From positions 124,001 to 188,000 of the forward strand of contig JAPKZB010000092.1 of NCBI GenBank assembly GCA_026393985.1: a DNA stretch of 64,000 nucleotides. Direction: 5' to 3'. This DNA comes from Acidobacteriota bacterium (GTDB taxonomy: Bacteria; Acidobacteriota; Terriglobia; Bryobacterales; Bryobacteraceae). The notes beneath the pieces were generated by a model that had not been told where the DNA came from, did not search any database, and saw only the letters and a list, made by a program, of their open reading frames with translations. Shown here in pieces: positions 33,857 through 42,200 of this stretch. A program made the position numbers and the translations under genes. The first letter of the stretch is position 1, and every line of letters begins with the position of its first letter.

Positions 33857-34251
33857 GGTTCGGTTTTCGGCGCCGTCAACCCGACGAGCACCGTTCCTCC
33901 GACGATACAGAACGTGCCGAGCCACCGCAGCGGACTGATGGTCTCCTGCAGGAACAGGGCGCCCATGATGGCGTTGAGCACAAAGCCGATGGAGGTGACC
34001 GGAATGACGTAGCTCAGGTCGGCCCAACTCAGCAAGGCCATGCGCGACAGGACCCAGCCGGCCAGTAGGCCAATGCCGATTAGCACCCACGGGTTGAAAA
34101 CCACCAGCACAAACGAAAGGGGACTGCCATCGAAGGCAGCCCCGTGCTTCATTCCCCAACTGAGGGCGAAGTTGCCCAGCACGTTGGTGGCGACGACGAT
34201 GGCGGCGAACCATCGTGTTTTGCGGACCAGCCGTTTATTTAGCGCCGGCAA
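33853..34251 (-). CDS. Small DMT/EamA half-transporter, first of a pair
   Basis: 132 residues, four predicted helices (WFAAIVVATNVLGNFALSWGM; FNPWVLIGIGLLAGWVLSRMA; DLSYVIPVTSIGFVLNAIMGA; RWLGTFCIVGGTVLVGL). It shares the DLSxxxPxT motif with its partner (DLSYVIPVT and DLSFAVPAT), the conserved third-helix start of this group. No ATG lies in frame before the first helix; a TTG at 34251, overlapping the hpnJ stop by 17 bases, gives a sensible basic N-terminus (PALNKRLVRKTR). Translation is probably coupled to hpnJ. Likely forms a heterodimer with the next gene product. Confidence 0.78.
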   Translation of the reverse strand: MPALNKRLVRKTRWFAAIVVATNVLGNFALSWGMKHGAAFDGSPLSFVLVVFNPWVLIGIGLLAGWVLSRMALLSWADLSYVIPVTSIGFVLNAIMGALFLQETISPLRWLGTFCIVGGTVLVGLTAPKTEP

Positions 34252-35689
34252 GCGAAGCTTCTTTCTGGTCTTTGACAAACTGCTTGCGCTTGCTGCGGAG
34301 CGCCATGTACTCGCGCGCTTCTTTGTAAAGCCGCTTGCGTTCGGTCGAGTCGAAGATCGACTTTCTGACAATCCGCCAGGCGGCTTTCGGCCGGAAGTAG
34401 TATTCGCTGTAGAACCGTTCGACGGAGTCGACCAGTTCGGCGCGGTCGAGACCCGGATAGATGATATTGGGCAGCTGGTGGCCCTTTTCATCGGTCATCG
34501 CGTCGAGTGTGATGAGATTGTTCTTCTTGACGTAGTCGAAGAACTCGGTGCCGGGATAGGGGTGGGCCAGGGAGACCTGGATGGTTTCGCAGTCCAGCTC
34601 TTTGGCGAAGTTGATGGTATTCCGGATGGAGTCGCGCGTTTCGCCGGGCAGGCCGACGATGAAGTCGGCGTGAATGGTGAGGCCGAGTTTGTGGGCGTTG
34701 GCGGTGAAGCGGCGGGCCATGTCGATGGTGGCGCCCTTTTTGATGTTCTTGAGAATCTGCGGGTCGCCGGATTCATAGCCGACGATCATGAGGCGGCCGC
34801 CGGCGTCCTTCATCGCCTTGAGGGTGTCCAAGTCGGTGGTGACGCGCGAGGTGCAGGACCAGGTGACGCCAACCTTACCCAACTCGTTGCACAGGGCGAT
34901 GGTGCGCGCCTTCTGGTAGTTGAAGGTGTCGTCGTCGAAGAAGATCTCTTTGAGGCCGGGAAAGTTATCTTTGATCCACTTCACTTCGTTGACCACGTCT
35001 TCTACTGAGCGGAGACGCCAGCGGTGGCCGGAGTGGGTCTGGGGCCAGAGGCAGAAGGTGCACTGCGCGGGGCATCCGCGGGAGGTGTAGAGGGCGACGT
35101 AGGGGTTGTGGAGGAAGGGGACGTTGTAGCGGCGGAAGTCGAGATCGCGCTTGTAGACCTTCGAGGCCCAGGGCAGGGCATCGAGGTTCTCGATGACGGG
35201 GCCGTCCGGATTGTGCATGAACGACCCGTCCGGCCGGCGGAAGGAGACCGACGGGATCTCTTCGAGGGGCTTGCCGTTGGCGTAGTCGACAATGGCGTGG
35301 TCGAACTCTTTTCTGACGATGAAGTCGATGGCGGGGGCGATGCGCAGGGATTTTTCCGGTTCCACCGTGACAGGCGGACCGACGAAAGCGACCTTGAGCT
35401 TGGGGTTGACGTCCTTCATCATTTCGGCCATGTGGACGTCCACATGGAAGCCAGGGGTAGACGTAAACAGGACCAGGAGCTCGAAGTCTTTGGCCATCTC
35501 CACGGTTTGCTCAATGGAAATACCGTGCGGCGGCGCGTCCACAACCTTGCTGTCGGGCAACATTCCCGCGGGGTAACAGAGCCAAACCGGATACCAGTAG
35601 GACTCAATCTCGCGGGAGGCAGGCCAGCGGGAACTGGCTCCGCCGTCAAACCCTTCAAAGGAGGGAGGATTTAGAAAAAGCGTGCGCAT
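34235..35689 (-). CDS. hpnJ: Hopanoid biosynthesis radical SAM protein HpnJ
   Basis: 484 residues. The start MRTLFLNPPSFEGFDGGASS is the distinctive HpnJ N-terminus. A B12-binding-like domain (1-190) is followed by the radical SAM motif RGCPAQCTFC (Cys206, Cys210, Cys213), then FFDDDTFNYQKAR, VGYESGDPQILKNIKKG and HADFIVGLPGETRDSI. HpnJ is described as contracting the sugar ring to the cyclitol ether of composite hopanoids, after HpnI glycosylation and HpnK deacetylation. No hpnK gene is in the window. ATG 35689 has AGAGAGG as Shine-Dalgarno and was preferred to the longer frame from 35731. Confidence 0.88.
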   Translation of the reverse strand: MRTLFLNPPSFEGFDGGASSRWPASREIESYWYPVWLCYPAGMLPDSKVVDAPPHGISIEQTVEMAKDFELLVLFTSTPGFHVDVHMAEMMKDVNPKLKVAFVGPPVTVEPEKSLRIAPAIDFIVRKEFDHAIVDYANGKPLEEIPSVSFRRPDGSFMHNPDGPVIENLDALPWASKVYKRDLDFRRYNVPFLHNPYVALYTSRGCPAQCTFCLWPQTHSGHRWRLRSVEDVVNEVKWIKDNFPGLKEIFFDDDTFNYQKARTIALCNELGKVGVTWSCTSRVTTDLDTLKAMKDAGGRLMIVGYESGDPQILKNIKKGATIDMARRFTANAHKLGLTIHADFIVGLPGETRDSIRNTINFAKELDCETIQVSLAHPYPGTEFFDYVKKNNLITLDAMTDEKGHQLPNIIYPGLDRAELVDSVERFYSEYYFRPKAAWRIVRKSIFDSTERKRLYKEAREYMALRSKRKQFVKDQKEASLAGAK

Positions 35690-35764
35690 AATGCCTCTCT
35701 TTAACGGTACGGCACCGTGGGCCGGAATCACAACTTTGAGTAGGTAAACAGTGCAATTCGGATC

Positions 35765-36454
35765 TTAATCGGTTCCGGCTTGGGGGTCAGCTGCCGGGGC
35801 GTCGCCGCCGGGCTGAAAGTTGGTGTAATTAATCACCAGTTCGGCTTTGCCGGCAATCCGGGTTTCGATGACCGATTCGATGCGGGTGGGCAGGGCAACG
35901 CCGTCGAGGAACAGGTAAGTCCGGGTAAAGCTAACTTTTCTTAAAAAAATCGGTGAGGGCGACTTCGAGAACTGGCCCGCCTCCCGCACCGGCAGTGCGG
36001 TTTCTTCGTCAATCCAGAGATCGCCCCTGTAAAGGCCCACCCGCTTTTTGCGGGGGGAGATCTCGTAGACGTGGACCCGCCGGCCCTCGGTCTCGAGCAC
36101 CCGTTTGACCTTGAACTTATAGTTCTTGTCGTTGATGCCCGTATCGAGTTGCCTCAAGCTGTTCTCCTGCTCCCCAGCCATGTAGCGCGCGATGACGTGC
36201 TTTTTAACGGTATCGTCGCCCGTGATGGACTTGACGGTAAACGCGACTTGCCCGTTTTTGGCGATGTAGCGCATGCCCGTCAAATGACCGACTTTTTCCA
36301 GTTTCAGGAGACGAGCGTCGAAATCCATCTCCATGCGGAGGTCGCGGGTGCGGTCGGCCTGGCGCGCAACGGCTTCAAAATAGCGCTGCAGGAGGTCTTG
36401 AGCAAAAAGGACGGGACCGGCAAATAGGACGAAGAAGAATAGTCGGAGACCCAA
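35765..36454 (-). CDS. Secreted LolA-like (lipoprotein-sorting fold) protein
   Basis: 229 residues. The signal peptide MGLRLFFFVLFAGPVLFA-QD is clear. The mature part consists of beta-strand repeats typical of the LolA/LolB fold (MDFDARLLKLEKVGHLTG, MRYIAKNGQVAFTVKSI, GLYRGDLWIDEETALPVREAG, RTYLFLDGVALPTRIES), seen in many uncharacterised acidobacterial envelope proteins. A specific role is not predictable. The start codon is TTG (36454) with GAGG 6 bases before it. It stands alone between hpnJ and the divergent PHP gene; the 152-base gap 36455-36606 shows no obvious promoter. Confidence 0.6.
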   Translation of the reverse strand: MGLRLFFFVLFAGPVLFAQDLLQRYFEAVARQADRTRDLRMEMDFDARLLKLEKVGHLTGMRYIAKNGQVAFTVKSITGDDTVKKHVIARYMAGEQENSLRQLDTGINDKNYKFKVKRVLETEGRRVHVYEISPRKKRVGLYRGDLWIDEETALPVREAGQFSKSPSPIFLRKVSFTRTYLFLDGVALPTRIESVIETRIAGKAELVINYTNFQPGGDAPAADPQAGTD

Positions 36455-36606
36455 ACGCTACCTCAAAAATGAAGCCATGATTCAGTGTACCAACCGGCGT
36501 CCGGGGCCTATCAACCCATTTTCAGCCCGTTATGTGGAACATTCACCCGTTCGTCATCGCGTTGTCATTGCCCCGGCCCTAATGTCGGGTCAGGACACTT
36601 TGATCC

Positions 36607-37641
36607 ATGTCCCGACTCACATTCCAGTTTTGGTGGCAGGACCAATCGACGCCGGCTTCCGTGCGATCGGGCGTCTCGCTCCATAGTCACACCTCGCATT
36701 CAGAGGAGGCGCTCGACGTTATTCTCCAACATACGGACTGCTCGGCCGTGCGCTCCTTCGCCCGCTGGGTGGAGGGCCGCTATGCGAACCGCCACGACGG
36801 GGAGGCCCTCGATTGGAGCCGGGCGTTTTGGACGCCGCCTCTCGATCCGGCCGCCGCTCTGGCGGTGGAGCGCCGTCAGATCACGGGTCTCCAACTGCAT
36901 CCGCTGGTTTCGTTGACCGATCATGATAACTGCGACGCCGGCCTGCGCCTGCAAGGCCAACGCGGCTGCACCGACGTTCCGATTTCGGTGGAATGGACGG
37001 TTCCCTTCGGCCGGACGTTGTTTCACCTGGGCGTTCATAATCTGCCGCGGAACGCCGCCCGGTCCTTGATGGCCGAGATGGCCGACTATACGGCCTGCCC
37101 ACAACCGGCGCGGCTCGCGAGTCTGCTCGACCATCTCAACGGCCTGCCCGAGGCGCTCGTGGTCCTGAACCATCCCCTCTACGACGAAGCCCGTCTCGGC
37201 CCGGCCCACCATGGACTGCTGTTGGGCGAGTTCCTGACACGGTACGGCGGCCACCTGCACGCCCTGGAATTGAACGGGCTCCGTCCCTGGCCGGAAAACG
37301 AAACTGTCCTGCGCATGGCTACCGATCTCGGCCTGCCGTACGTTAGCGGCGGCGACCGGCACGGCAGCGAGCCGAGCGCGAATCTCAACCTGACGGCCGC
37401 CCGGAGCTTCCCCGAGTTCGTCCACGAGATCCGTTTCCGCCGACGCAGCCATGTGCTTTTTCTGCCGCAGTACCGGAAGCCGCTGGCGCAGCGGCAGGTG
37501 ATGGCCGGGTGCGAGGTGGCGGCCCGCTGGACCGAGCGCCTGCACTACCGGCTGGCCACGGGCCTGACGGTGCCGCTGCTGCCGCTGGTTTCCCGGAGCG
37601 TTACTCTAAATCATGCGTTGGGTGTTCGCGGCCACTCTTAG
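36607..37641 (+). CDS. PHP-domain metal-dependent phosphoesterase-like protein
   Basis: 344 residues. PHP motifs are in order: SLHSHTSHSEE (H-x-H at the N-terminus), SLTDHDNCD, VEWTVPFGRTLFHLGVH, LNHPLYDE and SGGDRHG near residue 255. These residues normally bind two or three metal ions. The family includes histidinol phosphatase, DNA polymerase PHP domains and cyclic-phosphate phosphodiesterases; an insertion (RYANRHDGEALDWSRAFWTPP) and the His-rich middle are unusual, so the substrate is unknown. The 3' end overlaps the next gene by 29 bases. Confidence 0.75.
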   Translation: MSRLTFQFWWQDQSTPASVRSGVSLHSHTSHSEEALDVILQHTDCSAVRSFARWVEGRYANRHDGEALDWSRAFWTPPLDPAAALAVERRQITGLQLHPLVSLTDHDNCDAGLRLQGQRGCTDVPISVEWTVPFGRTLFHLGVHNLPRNAARSLMAEMADYTACPQPARLASLLDHLNGLPEALVVLNHPLYDEARLGPAHHGLLLGEFLTRYGGHLHALELNGLRPWPENETVLRMATDLGLPYVSGGDRHGSEPSANLNLTAARSFPEFVHEIRFRRRSHVLFLPQYRKPLAQRQVMAGCEVAARWTERLHYRLATGLTVPLLPLVSRSVTLNHALGVRGHS

Positions 37642-39058
37642 TGCGCTGTTGGTTCTTGGCTGGTTTGTCGCCAATTCGTGCGGATTGCAGCAGGACGAGG
37701 CGCTGTTTTTGAAGGCGATCGACGATCCGGCGCACTGCGCCTTCCCGATCCGCGAAGGCAGGATGGCGTTGATGATCATGCCTTACGTCGGCGCGTTGAA
37801 GGCCGCTCTGTACGTGCCGTATCTCAAGCTGGTGCCGGCCGATGCGTTGACACTCCGTCTGCCGATGGCCGCGCTGGTGCCGGTGCTGGCCGGTTTGATG
37901 CTCTGGCTCTGGCGCCGCATGGCGGCGGGGCCGGCGGTGGCCTTTACGGGCGTGCTGATGCTCGCGCATCCCCACTTCACCGCTCCCGTGGTCCTGGACT
38001 GGGGGCCGGTGGCGCTCCAATTGCTGCTGACGCTGTTGGCGATGCACGCCTACCGCCGGCAGTGGTTTGCCGCGGTGGGGTTACTGGCCGGGTTGATGGT
38101 GTGGGATAAGGCGGTCGCCGTTTGGGTATTGACGGCCGTGACCGCGGCGGCCGCGGTGTTTTATCCGGCGCGGCTGCGACCGTTGCTGCACTGGCGGGTG
38201 CTGGCCGCCTTTGCGCTTGGCACCGCGCCGTACCTTGCGTTTCGGCTGATGAGCCCGGAGGCGATGGCCGGGTTTCGCACCGACATTGACTTCGGCAGCT
38301 TGGCGCCAAAACTGTCCGCTCTGCGCGCCACCCTGGACGGCACGGCGCTGGCGGGCTACATCTTCCCCGTGCCGGCGGCGCCCCCGCCGCTCGGCCTACG
38401 GCTCGTCTTTGGCGCGATGGCTCTGCTGGGTTTCGCCGTTCGCCGCCGCCTTCCGGCCTTCCTTTGGACCGCGACGCTTGGCGCCCTGGCGTCCATGCTG
38501 TTGACGGGTGGCGCCGGCGGGTCGGTTCACCACCATGTTCTGGTCTGGCCGCTGCTCGGCGCCGCCGTCTGCGCGACCGTGGCGGAGCTGCCGCTGCCCC
38601 GGTGGGCGCTGCTGTCGGCGACTGCGGTGGTGGCGATTATGCAACTGCAGGCGTGGTCCTTCTACCGGGATGGCGCGGCGATGGGGACGCGCCGGGAGTG
38701 GAGCGATGCGACCAACCCGGTGGCGGCGTATCTGGCGCAACCCGGCGTCTGCCCCGCGGGCGTATACGCCCTGGACTGGGGCTTCAGCGAAAACCTCAAT
38801 GCCCTTGGCCGCGGCCGCTACCAGGTCACCACGATCGCCGACGAATGGTGGCAGCCACAGCTCCCCGCCGCGCAAGCCGCCATGGCCGCGCAGCGCGCAC
38901 AGGACCCGCGCGCCTGTTTGCTCGAGTGGGCCGATGGCGCCCCGCCCTTCTTCCCCGGCATCCGCGCCGCGGCCGAAGAGGCGCTGCGGACGCGCCCTAG
39001 CCGGGTGTTTCTCAATCGCCGCCAGCAGCCGGCGATTCGCCTTTACGAGTCCCCATAG
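37613..39058 (+). CDS. Polytopic membrane glycosyltransferase (GT39/ArnT-like)
   Basis: 481 residues with about ten helices. After the first helix comes CGLQQDEALFLKAI, the acidic first periplasmic loop that carries the catalytic Asp/Glu in GT-C enzymes using polyprenyl-phosphate sugars. Further helices follow (LVPVLAGLMLWLWRRM; VALQLLLTLLAMHAYRRQWF) and a C-terminal soluble periplasmic domain (about 370-481). Acceptor and sugar are unknown. The start overlaps the PHP gene by 29 bases in another frame, so the two are probably one operon. The 3' end overlaps the convergent 39012 gene by 47 bases. Confidence 0.75.
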   Translation: MRWVFAATLSALLVLGWFVANSCGLQQDEALFLKAIDDPAHCAFPIREGRMALMIMPYVGALKAALYVPYLKLVPADALTLRLPMAALVPVLAGLMLWLWRRMAAGPAVAFTGVLMLAHPHFTAPVVLDWGPVALQLLLTLLAMHAYRRQWFAAVGLLAGLMVWDKAVAVWVLTAVTAAAAVFYPARLRPLLHWRVLAAFALGTAPYLAFRLMSPEAMAGFRTDIDFGSLAPKLSALRATLDGTALAGYIFPVPAAPPPLGLRLVFGAMALLGFAVRRRLPAFLWTATLGALASMLLTGGAGGSVHHHVLVWPLLGAAVCATVAELPLPRWALLSATAVVAIMQLQAWSFYRDGAAMGTRREWSDATNPVAAYLAQPGVCPAGVYALDWGFSENLNALGRGRYQVTTIADEWWQPQLPAAQAAMAAQRAQDPRACLLEWADGAPPFFPGIRAAAEEALRTRPSRVFLNRRQQPAIRLYESP

Positions 39059-39359
39059 CGGCCCGCGTCAGCGCGGCCAGCAGTTCCTGTTCGCCCAGGG
39101 TGGTGCTGATGAACAGCTCCTGCCGGGAACCGGCGCTCAGCGCGATGGCCTTCCAGCCATTCATCACAGGCACGGTGATATGGACCTTCAGGGCGCCGCG
39201 GGCGTCCCGGACTTTCGAGATCCGGCCGGGCACTACGGAGCGGATTACCTCTTCCGGGTAGTCGCGCAGCAGACGCTCGAGCATCTCGCGCACGCCTTCG
39301 ATGATGGAGTGTTCGATCTTGAGCCGGTTGTTTTCGGCCCGCAGCCGCATGCGCGCCAT
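39012..39359 (-). CDS. Small conserved protein, possibly DUF2103-like
   Basis: 115 residues, cytoplasmic. Recognisable core: NRLKIEHSIIEGVREMLERL, VVPGRISKVRDARG, and LKVHITVPVMNGWKAIALSAGS. The wording (IIEG, PGRIS, SGS near the end) recalls the DUF2103 family, but from memory only. GAGGG precedes the ATG. It is 10 bases downstream of the lipoprotein gene on the same strand, so they are probably co-transcribed. Function unknown. Confidence 0.7.
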   Translation of the reverse strand: MARMRLRAENNRLKIEHSIIEGVREMLERLLRDYPEEVIRSVVPGRISKVRDARGALKVHITVPVMNGWKAIALSAGSRQELFISTTLGEQELLAALTRAAMGTRKGESPAAGGD

Positions 39360-39369
39360 GGCGTTACCC

Positions 39370-40533
39370 TCACCGGCGGGCGATCAGCAGGTTGGACGGA
39401 GCCCGGTTGTAGCCGTAGCCGATGTTGAAGGGCAGGGGCTTGGCCCGGTTCGGCTCGTGGTAAGCCTGCTGCAGATCGGGCTGGACGAGATAGCTGAACG
39501 AGCCGTAGGGCTTGCTGTAGCTGCCATAGAGCGAGACGTCCCATCGGGCGGCTGCGTAATCGTGGAACGGGATGCCGGAGTCGTCCTGTACAATCGCGAG
39601 GCTGCGGTTGAGGACCAACTCGCGGATCTTTGAAAAATCCTTGCGGTGCGGCATGTAGGAGGTGGACTTGAACATGCTGACGACGCGCGCAGGCCGGGCG
39701 AGAAGGTTATGGAACGACGTGTTGGCCTTGAACTTCGCATCGGCCAGATTGAGCGAGAAGTAGTAGAGCCGCCGGGTTGCCGTCTGGCCGGGCAACTGAA
39801 AGTCGATGGCCACTCCCGGGTTGGCCGGTGTGGCGTTAGGCTCCCGTGCCACGACGTCGCCGGCTTCGTTCAGCGTGACTGGGGCAACGCCCAGGATTTT
39901 GGCCTGGGTACGCACCAGTTGGACCAGCATGATCGGCAGCAGTCCATCGGTCACCTGGCCACGCAGTTGCAGGTCCATCTGCCGGGTGATGAAGAAGCTC
40001 TTGCCGAGTACGTCGCTGAGCGTCCGCCGCACGTGGGGCAGTTGCGTTTCGAGGCCGGTTTCCGACAACTGACCGAATTTAGGCAAGCTTCCCGGCGGTT
40101 CCAGACCCACCAGGATGTACTCCGGGCTGTCGGGATAGAAAGTCATCGCATGCACAACGTCCGGTCCGCCGAAGGGGTAGAACGCGGTGGCCGAAGCGAG
40201 GTCCGGGCCCGCCAGTTCGGTCCTCTGAAAAGCGGCAATGCGGGGACGCCGCCCATTGTTCCAGCGGTCGAAGGCGGCGTCGAAACTGGCAGCATGGGCC
40301 TGCCACTGCTTTTCGTCCTCGAACTTTTTGAAGGGGCTTTCGGCCCGCCCGGGCATCCCGGCCAAAAACCGCGCCGCATCGTCCGGATAGGGGTCCGGAG
40401 CCACCGTAAAGACGGGCCGCACCACCGCCGGCGCCGGGCCGGGAACGCTCGGCGAGGAACATCCCGCCAGTCCTCCCAGCGCAACCAGTCCCGCCAACCC
40501 AAGTGCCCGCCGCCTCGTTATCACAAACACCAT
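39370..40533 (-). CDS. Lipoprotein with Tat-type leader, unknown function
   Basis: 387 residues. The leader has ITRRRALGLAGLVALGGLAG-C with lipobox LAGC (Cys25), so a lipidated, probably Tat-exported protein. The mature part has no family I recognise; notable stretches are GPDVVHAMTFYPDSPEYILVG, RQMDLQLRGQVTDGLLPIML and YSKPYGSFSYLVQPDLQQAY. Composition looks like a single globular domain of about 340 residues. It may be acidobacterium-specific. It is the first gene of a two-gene unit with the 39012 gene. Confidence 0.7.
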   Translation of the reverse strand: MVFVITRRRALGLAGLVALGGLAGCSSPSVPGPAPAVVRPVFTVAPDPYPDDAARFLAGMPGRAESPFKKFEDEKQWQAHAASFDAAFDRWNNGRRPRIAAFQRTELAGPDLASATAFYPFGGPDVVHAMTFYPDSPEYILVGLEPPGSLPKFGQLSETGLETQLPHVRRTLSDVLGKSFFITRQMDLQLRGQVTDGLLPIMLVQLVRTQAKILGVAPVTLNEAGDVVAREPNATPANPGVAIDFQLPGQTATRRLYYFSLNLADAKFKANTSFHNLLARPARVVSMFKSTSYMPHRKDFSKIRELVLNRSLAIVQDDSGIPFHDYAAARWDVSLYGSYSKPYGSFSYLVQPDLQQAYHEPNRAKPLPFNIGYGYNRAPSNLLIARR

Positions 40534-40583
40534 TCTAAATACAGCGAATTCGGCCGCACCAGTTTTCTTTAGAAATCGGGCGT

Positions 40584-41477
40584 TTACTGACCCTGGCCGA
40601 CGTCGTAGGCGTCTGTTACGGTCAGTTTCACCTGGTAGGTCCCCAGATTGTTCTGCCAGTGGCGGTTGTCATTAATCGCCAGTCCCAGGCGCCCGGCGCC
40701 CGGCGCCTTCGGGCCGTAAGCTTTGCCGAGGGCAAACGTCGCGCCCTTGGCCCCCAATCGCCCGAGCAGGGCGCCAAAGGGGTGGCCGTCCACCAGGTTG
40801 GTTTTGTAGGCCGGGCTGCCGGGTTTGGTCAGTCCGTTGGGATCGCTCGCCCACCCGTCCTCTTTCCAGGACAGGCGCGTAAAGCCGCTGGCGCTCACCG
40901 TCAGTTGCGACCCGCCTCCGAGGACGATGCCGGTATCGAAGTATTCAATCTGCGTCGAGTGCCGGATGGAGTGCACCTCGGCCGCTTTCACAACCCTTTT
41001 CTGGCGTACGGCGAGTGTCCGCACCTCGCTCCAGGGGATCTCGCGTTTGTCCACCTTCAAAGTTCCGGCCGGGGCGCCGACGCGCAGCACCTGCCCGTTG
41101 GTAAGGCGCAGTATACCCTGGGTCCGGTCGAAACCATCCGCCTGGCTGGGTATGATTCTTTCAAAGAGCCGGTACAGAGGCCGGGGTTCATGCTGGTCGG
41201 TGTCTTTGTAGAGGTTCAGCAGCGGGGACATGACGGGCAAACCGATGGCGGTCAGCCGTTCGACGGCCTGGTCGCGGGCGGCGCGGTCCTTGTCGGCCTG
41301 GACGGTAGCGAGATCGGTGGCGATCTGTTGGGCTTCCGCCGGGGAGGCTGTCGAGGCGCTGTGAAAAGAGAGAACCTGGGAAGCTCCCTTCCCCGCTATC
41401 GAAAAAGAGGCCGGACCTTCCACCACCGACCCATCGGTCAACCGCAACATCACCGTTATCGCCGCAAGTAAGAGCAT
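40584..41477 (-). CDS. Secreted protein with C-terminal LecA/PA-IL-like domain
   Basis: 297 residues. A short hydrophobic N-terminus (MLLLAAITVML) may act as a signal. The middle (130-175) resembles SLA1/Sm-like repeats that read LTNGQVLRVGAPAGTLKV. The last 110 residues resemble the galactose-lectin PA-IL/LecA-type fold: HPFGALLGRLGAKGATFALG, GRLGLAINDNRHWQNNLGTYQVKLTV. Carbohydrate binding is therefore possible. I took the ATG at 41477 because the upstream in-frame sequence is antisense to the next gene. Divergent from the DUF4288-like gene with only 46 bases between starts. Confidence 0.65.
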   Translation of the reverse strand: MLLLAAITVMLRLTDGSVVEGPASFSIAGKGASQVLSFHSASTASPAEAQQIATDLATVQADKDRAARDQAVERLTAIGLPVMSPLLNLYKDTDQHEPRPLYRLFERIIPSQADGFDRTQGILRLTNGQVLRVGAPAGTLKVDKREIPWSEVRTLAVRQKRVVKAAEVHSIRHSTQIEYFDTGIVLGGGSQLTVSASGFTRLSWKEDGWASDPNGLTKPGSPAYKTNLVDGHPFGALLGRLGAKGATFALGKAYGPKAPGAGRLGLAINDNRHWQNNLGTYQVKLTVTDAYDVGQGQ

Positions 41478-41523
41478 GACCGTTGTTATATCAGACCCCG
41501 TGGGGATAGCAGAGAATAAAGGG

Positions 41524-41955
41524 ATGCGTCTTAAAAAAGGCCACGGCTGGTATCTGGTCGAAGAGGTTCTCGAAATCCGGGTGGAGGGCGACCCCCGCAA
41601 CGTTGTCCACGTCAATACTCGCCTGCTGCAGGCACCCGATGGGGAACACGCCTATGCGCGCGCCACCGAGTTGGGCGCCGAGGCGGCCGACGAATATCTG
41701 AACCCCGAGGGCCGAAAGGTGACCATCGCCTTCCGCGGACTCCGGGAGGTGACCGAGATCACCGAAGGCCTCGCCGATGGCGGGGAAATCCGCTGGACCG
41801 AGTCGGTCGGCGTGCCGGAGAGAAAGATCCGTGCCATGCTGAAACCGGTTGAAGAGGTCGAGGCGGTGCGCCCCTTTGAGCCGGTAGACCATCCCGATTA
41901 CCGCTGCGGCGAGGTGGTGGCCGAAGCCATGGCTCTGTTTGAAAAGAAGGGCTAG
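41524..41955 (+). CDS. DUF4288-like small protein
   Basis: 143 residues from ATG 41524 (MRLKKGHGWYLVEEVLEIRV). The GWYLVEEVLEIRV start followed by HVNTRLLQAPDGEHAYARATELGAEA resembles DUF4288, whose function is unknown. An in-frame ATG at 41476 would add 16 residues but would overlap the divergent gene's start codon; the shorter form is preferred though uncertain. The stop codon overlaps that of thiS on the other strand within the palindrome CTAG. Confidence 0.7.
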   Translation: MRLKKGHGWYLVEEVLEIRVEGDPRNVVHVNTRLLQAPDGEHAYARATELGAEAADEYLNPEGRKVTIAFRGLREVTEITEGLADGGEIRWTESVGVPERKIRAMLKPVEEVEAVRPFEPVDHPDYRCGEVVAEAMALFEKKG

Positions 41956-42161
41956 CGGAGGCCCCCGCCCACGAAATGGACAATCTCCAGCCGGGCGCCC
42001 GGCTCGAGCGGGGTCTCGCCCCAGGCGGCGGGCTTCAAAATTACGCGGTCCAACTCGACGGCCACGCGCTCGGCCGGAATACCGAGTTCGTTCAATAGAC
42101 TCAGCACGGTAGAGCCTTCGGCCACGCCGCGCGTTTCGCCATTTAAAACAATTTCATACAT
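41952..42161 (-). CDS. thiS: Sulfur carrier protein ThiS with two extra C-terminal residues
   Basis: 69-residue ubiquitin-like sulfur carrier for the thiazole part of thiamine (MYEIVLNGETRGVAEGSTVL start; IVHFVGGG end). ThiS normally ends in an exposed Gly-Gly that is adenylated by ThiF and thiocarboxylated. Here GGG is followed by Leu-Arg before the stop, so the protein would need trimming or is inactive as encoded. No other thi gene is adjacent and I see no TPP riboswitch in the 118-base upstream region. Confidence 0.85.
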   Translation of the reverse strand: MYEIVLNGETRGVAEGSTVLSLLNELGIPAERVAVELDRVILKPAAWGETPLEPGARLEIVHFVGGGLR

Positions 42162-42200
42162 AAATGTTTATCGTCTTCTGTCTCCGCCCGACCCGGTTCT

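Noticed and set aside
35681-35708. dif-like site: CGTGCGCATAA matches the XerC arm of E. coli dif at 10 of 11 bases, inside the possible skew-switch zone
   Set aside because: The XerD half does not match, and the bases are the start codons of hpnJ (Met-Arg-Thr), so the match is probably coincidence.
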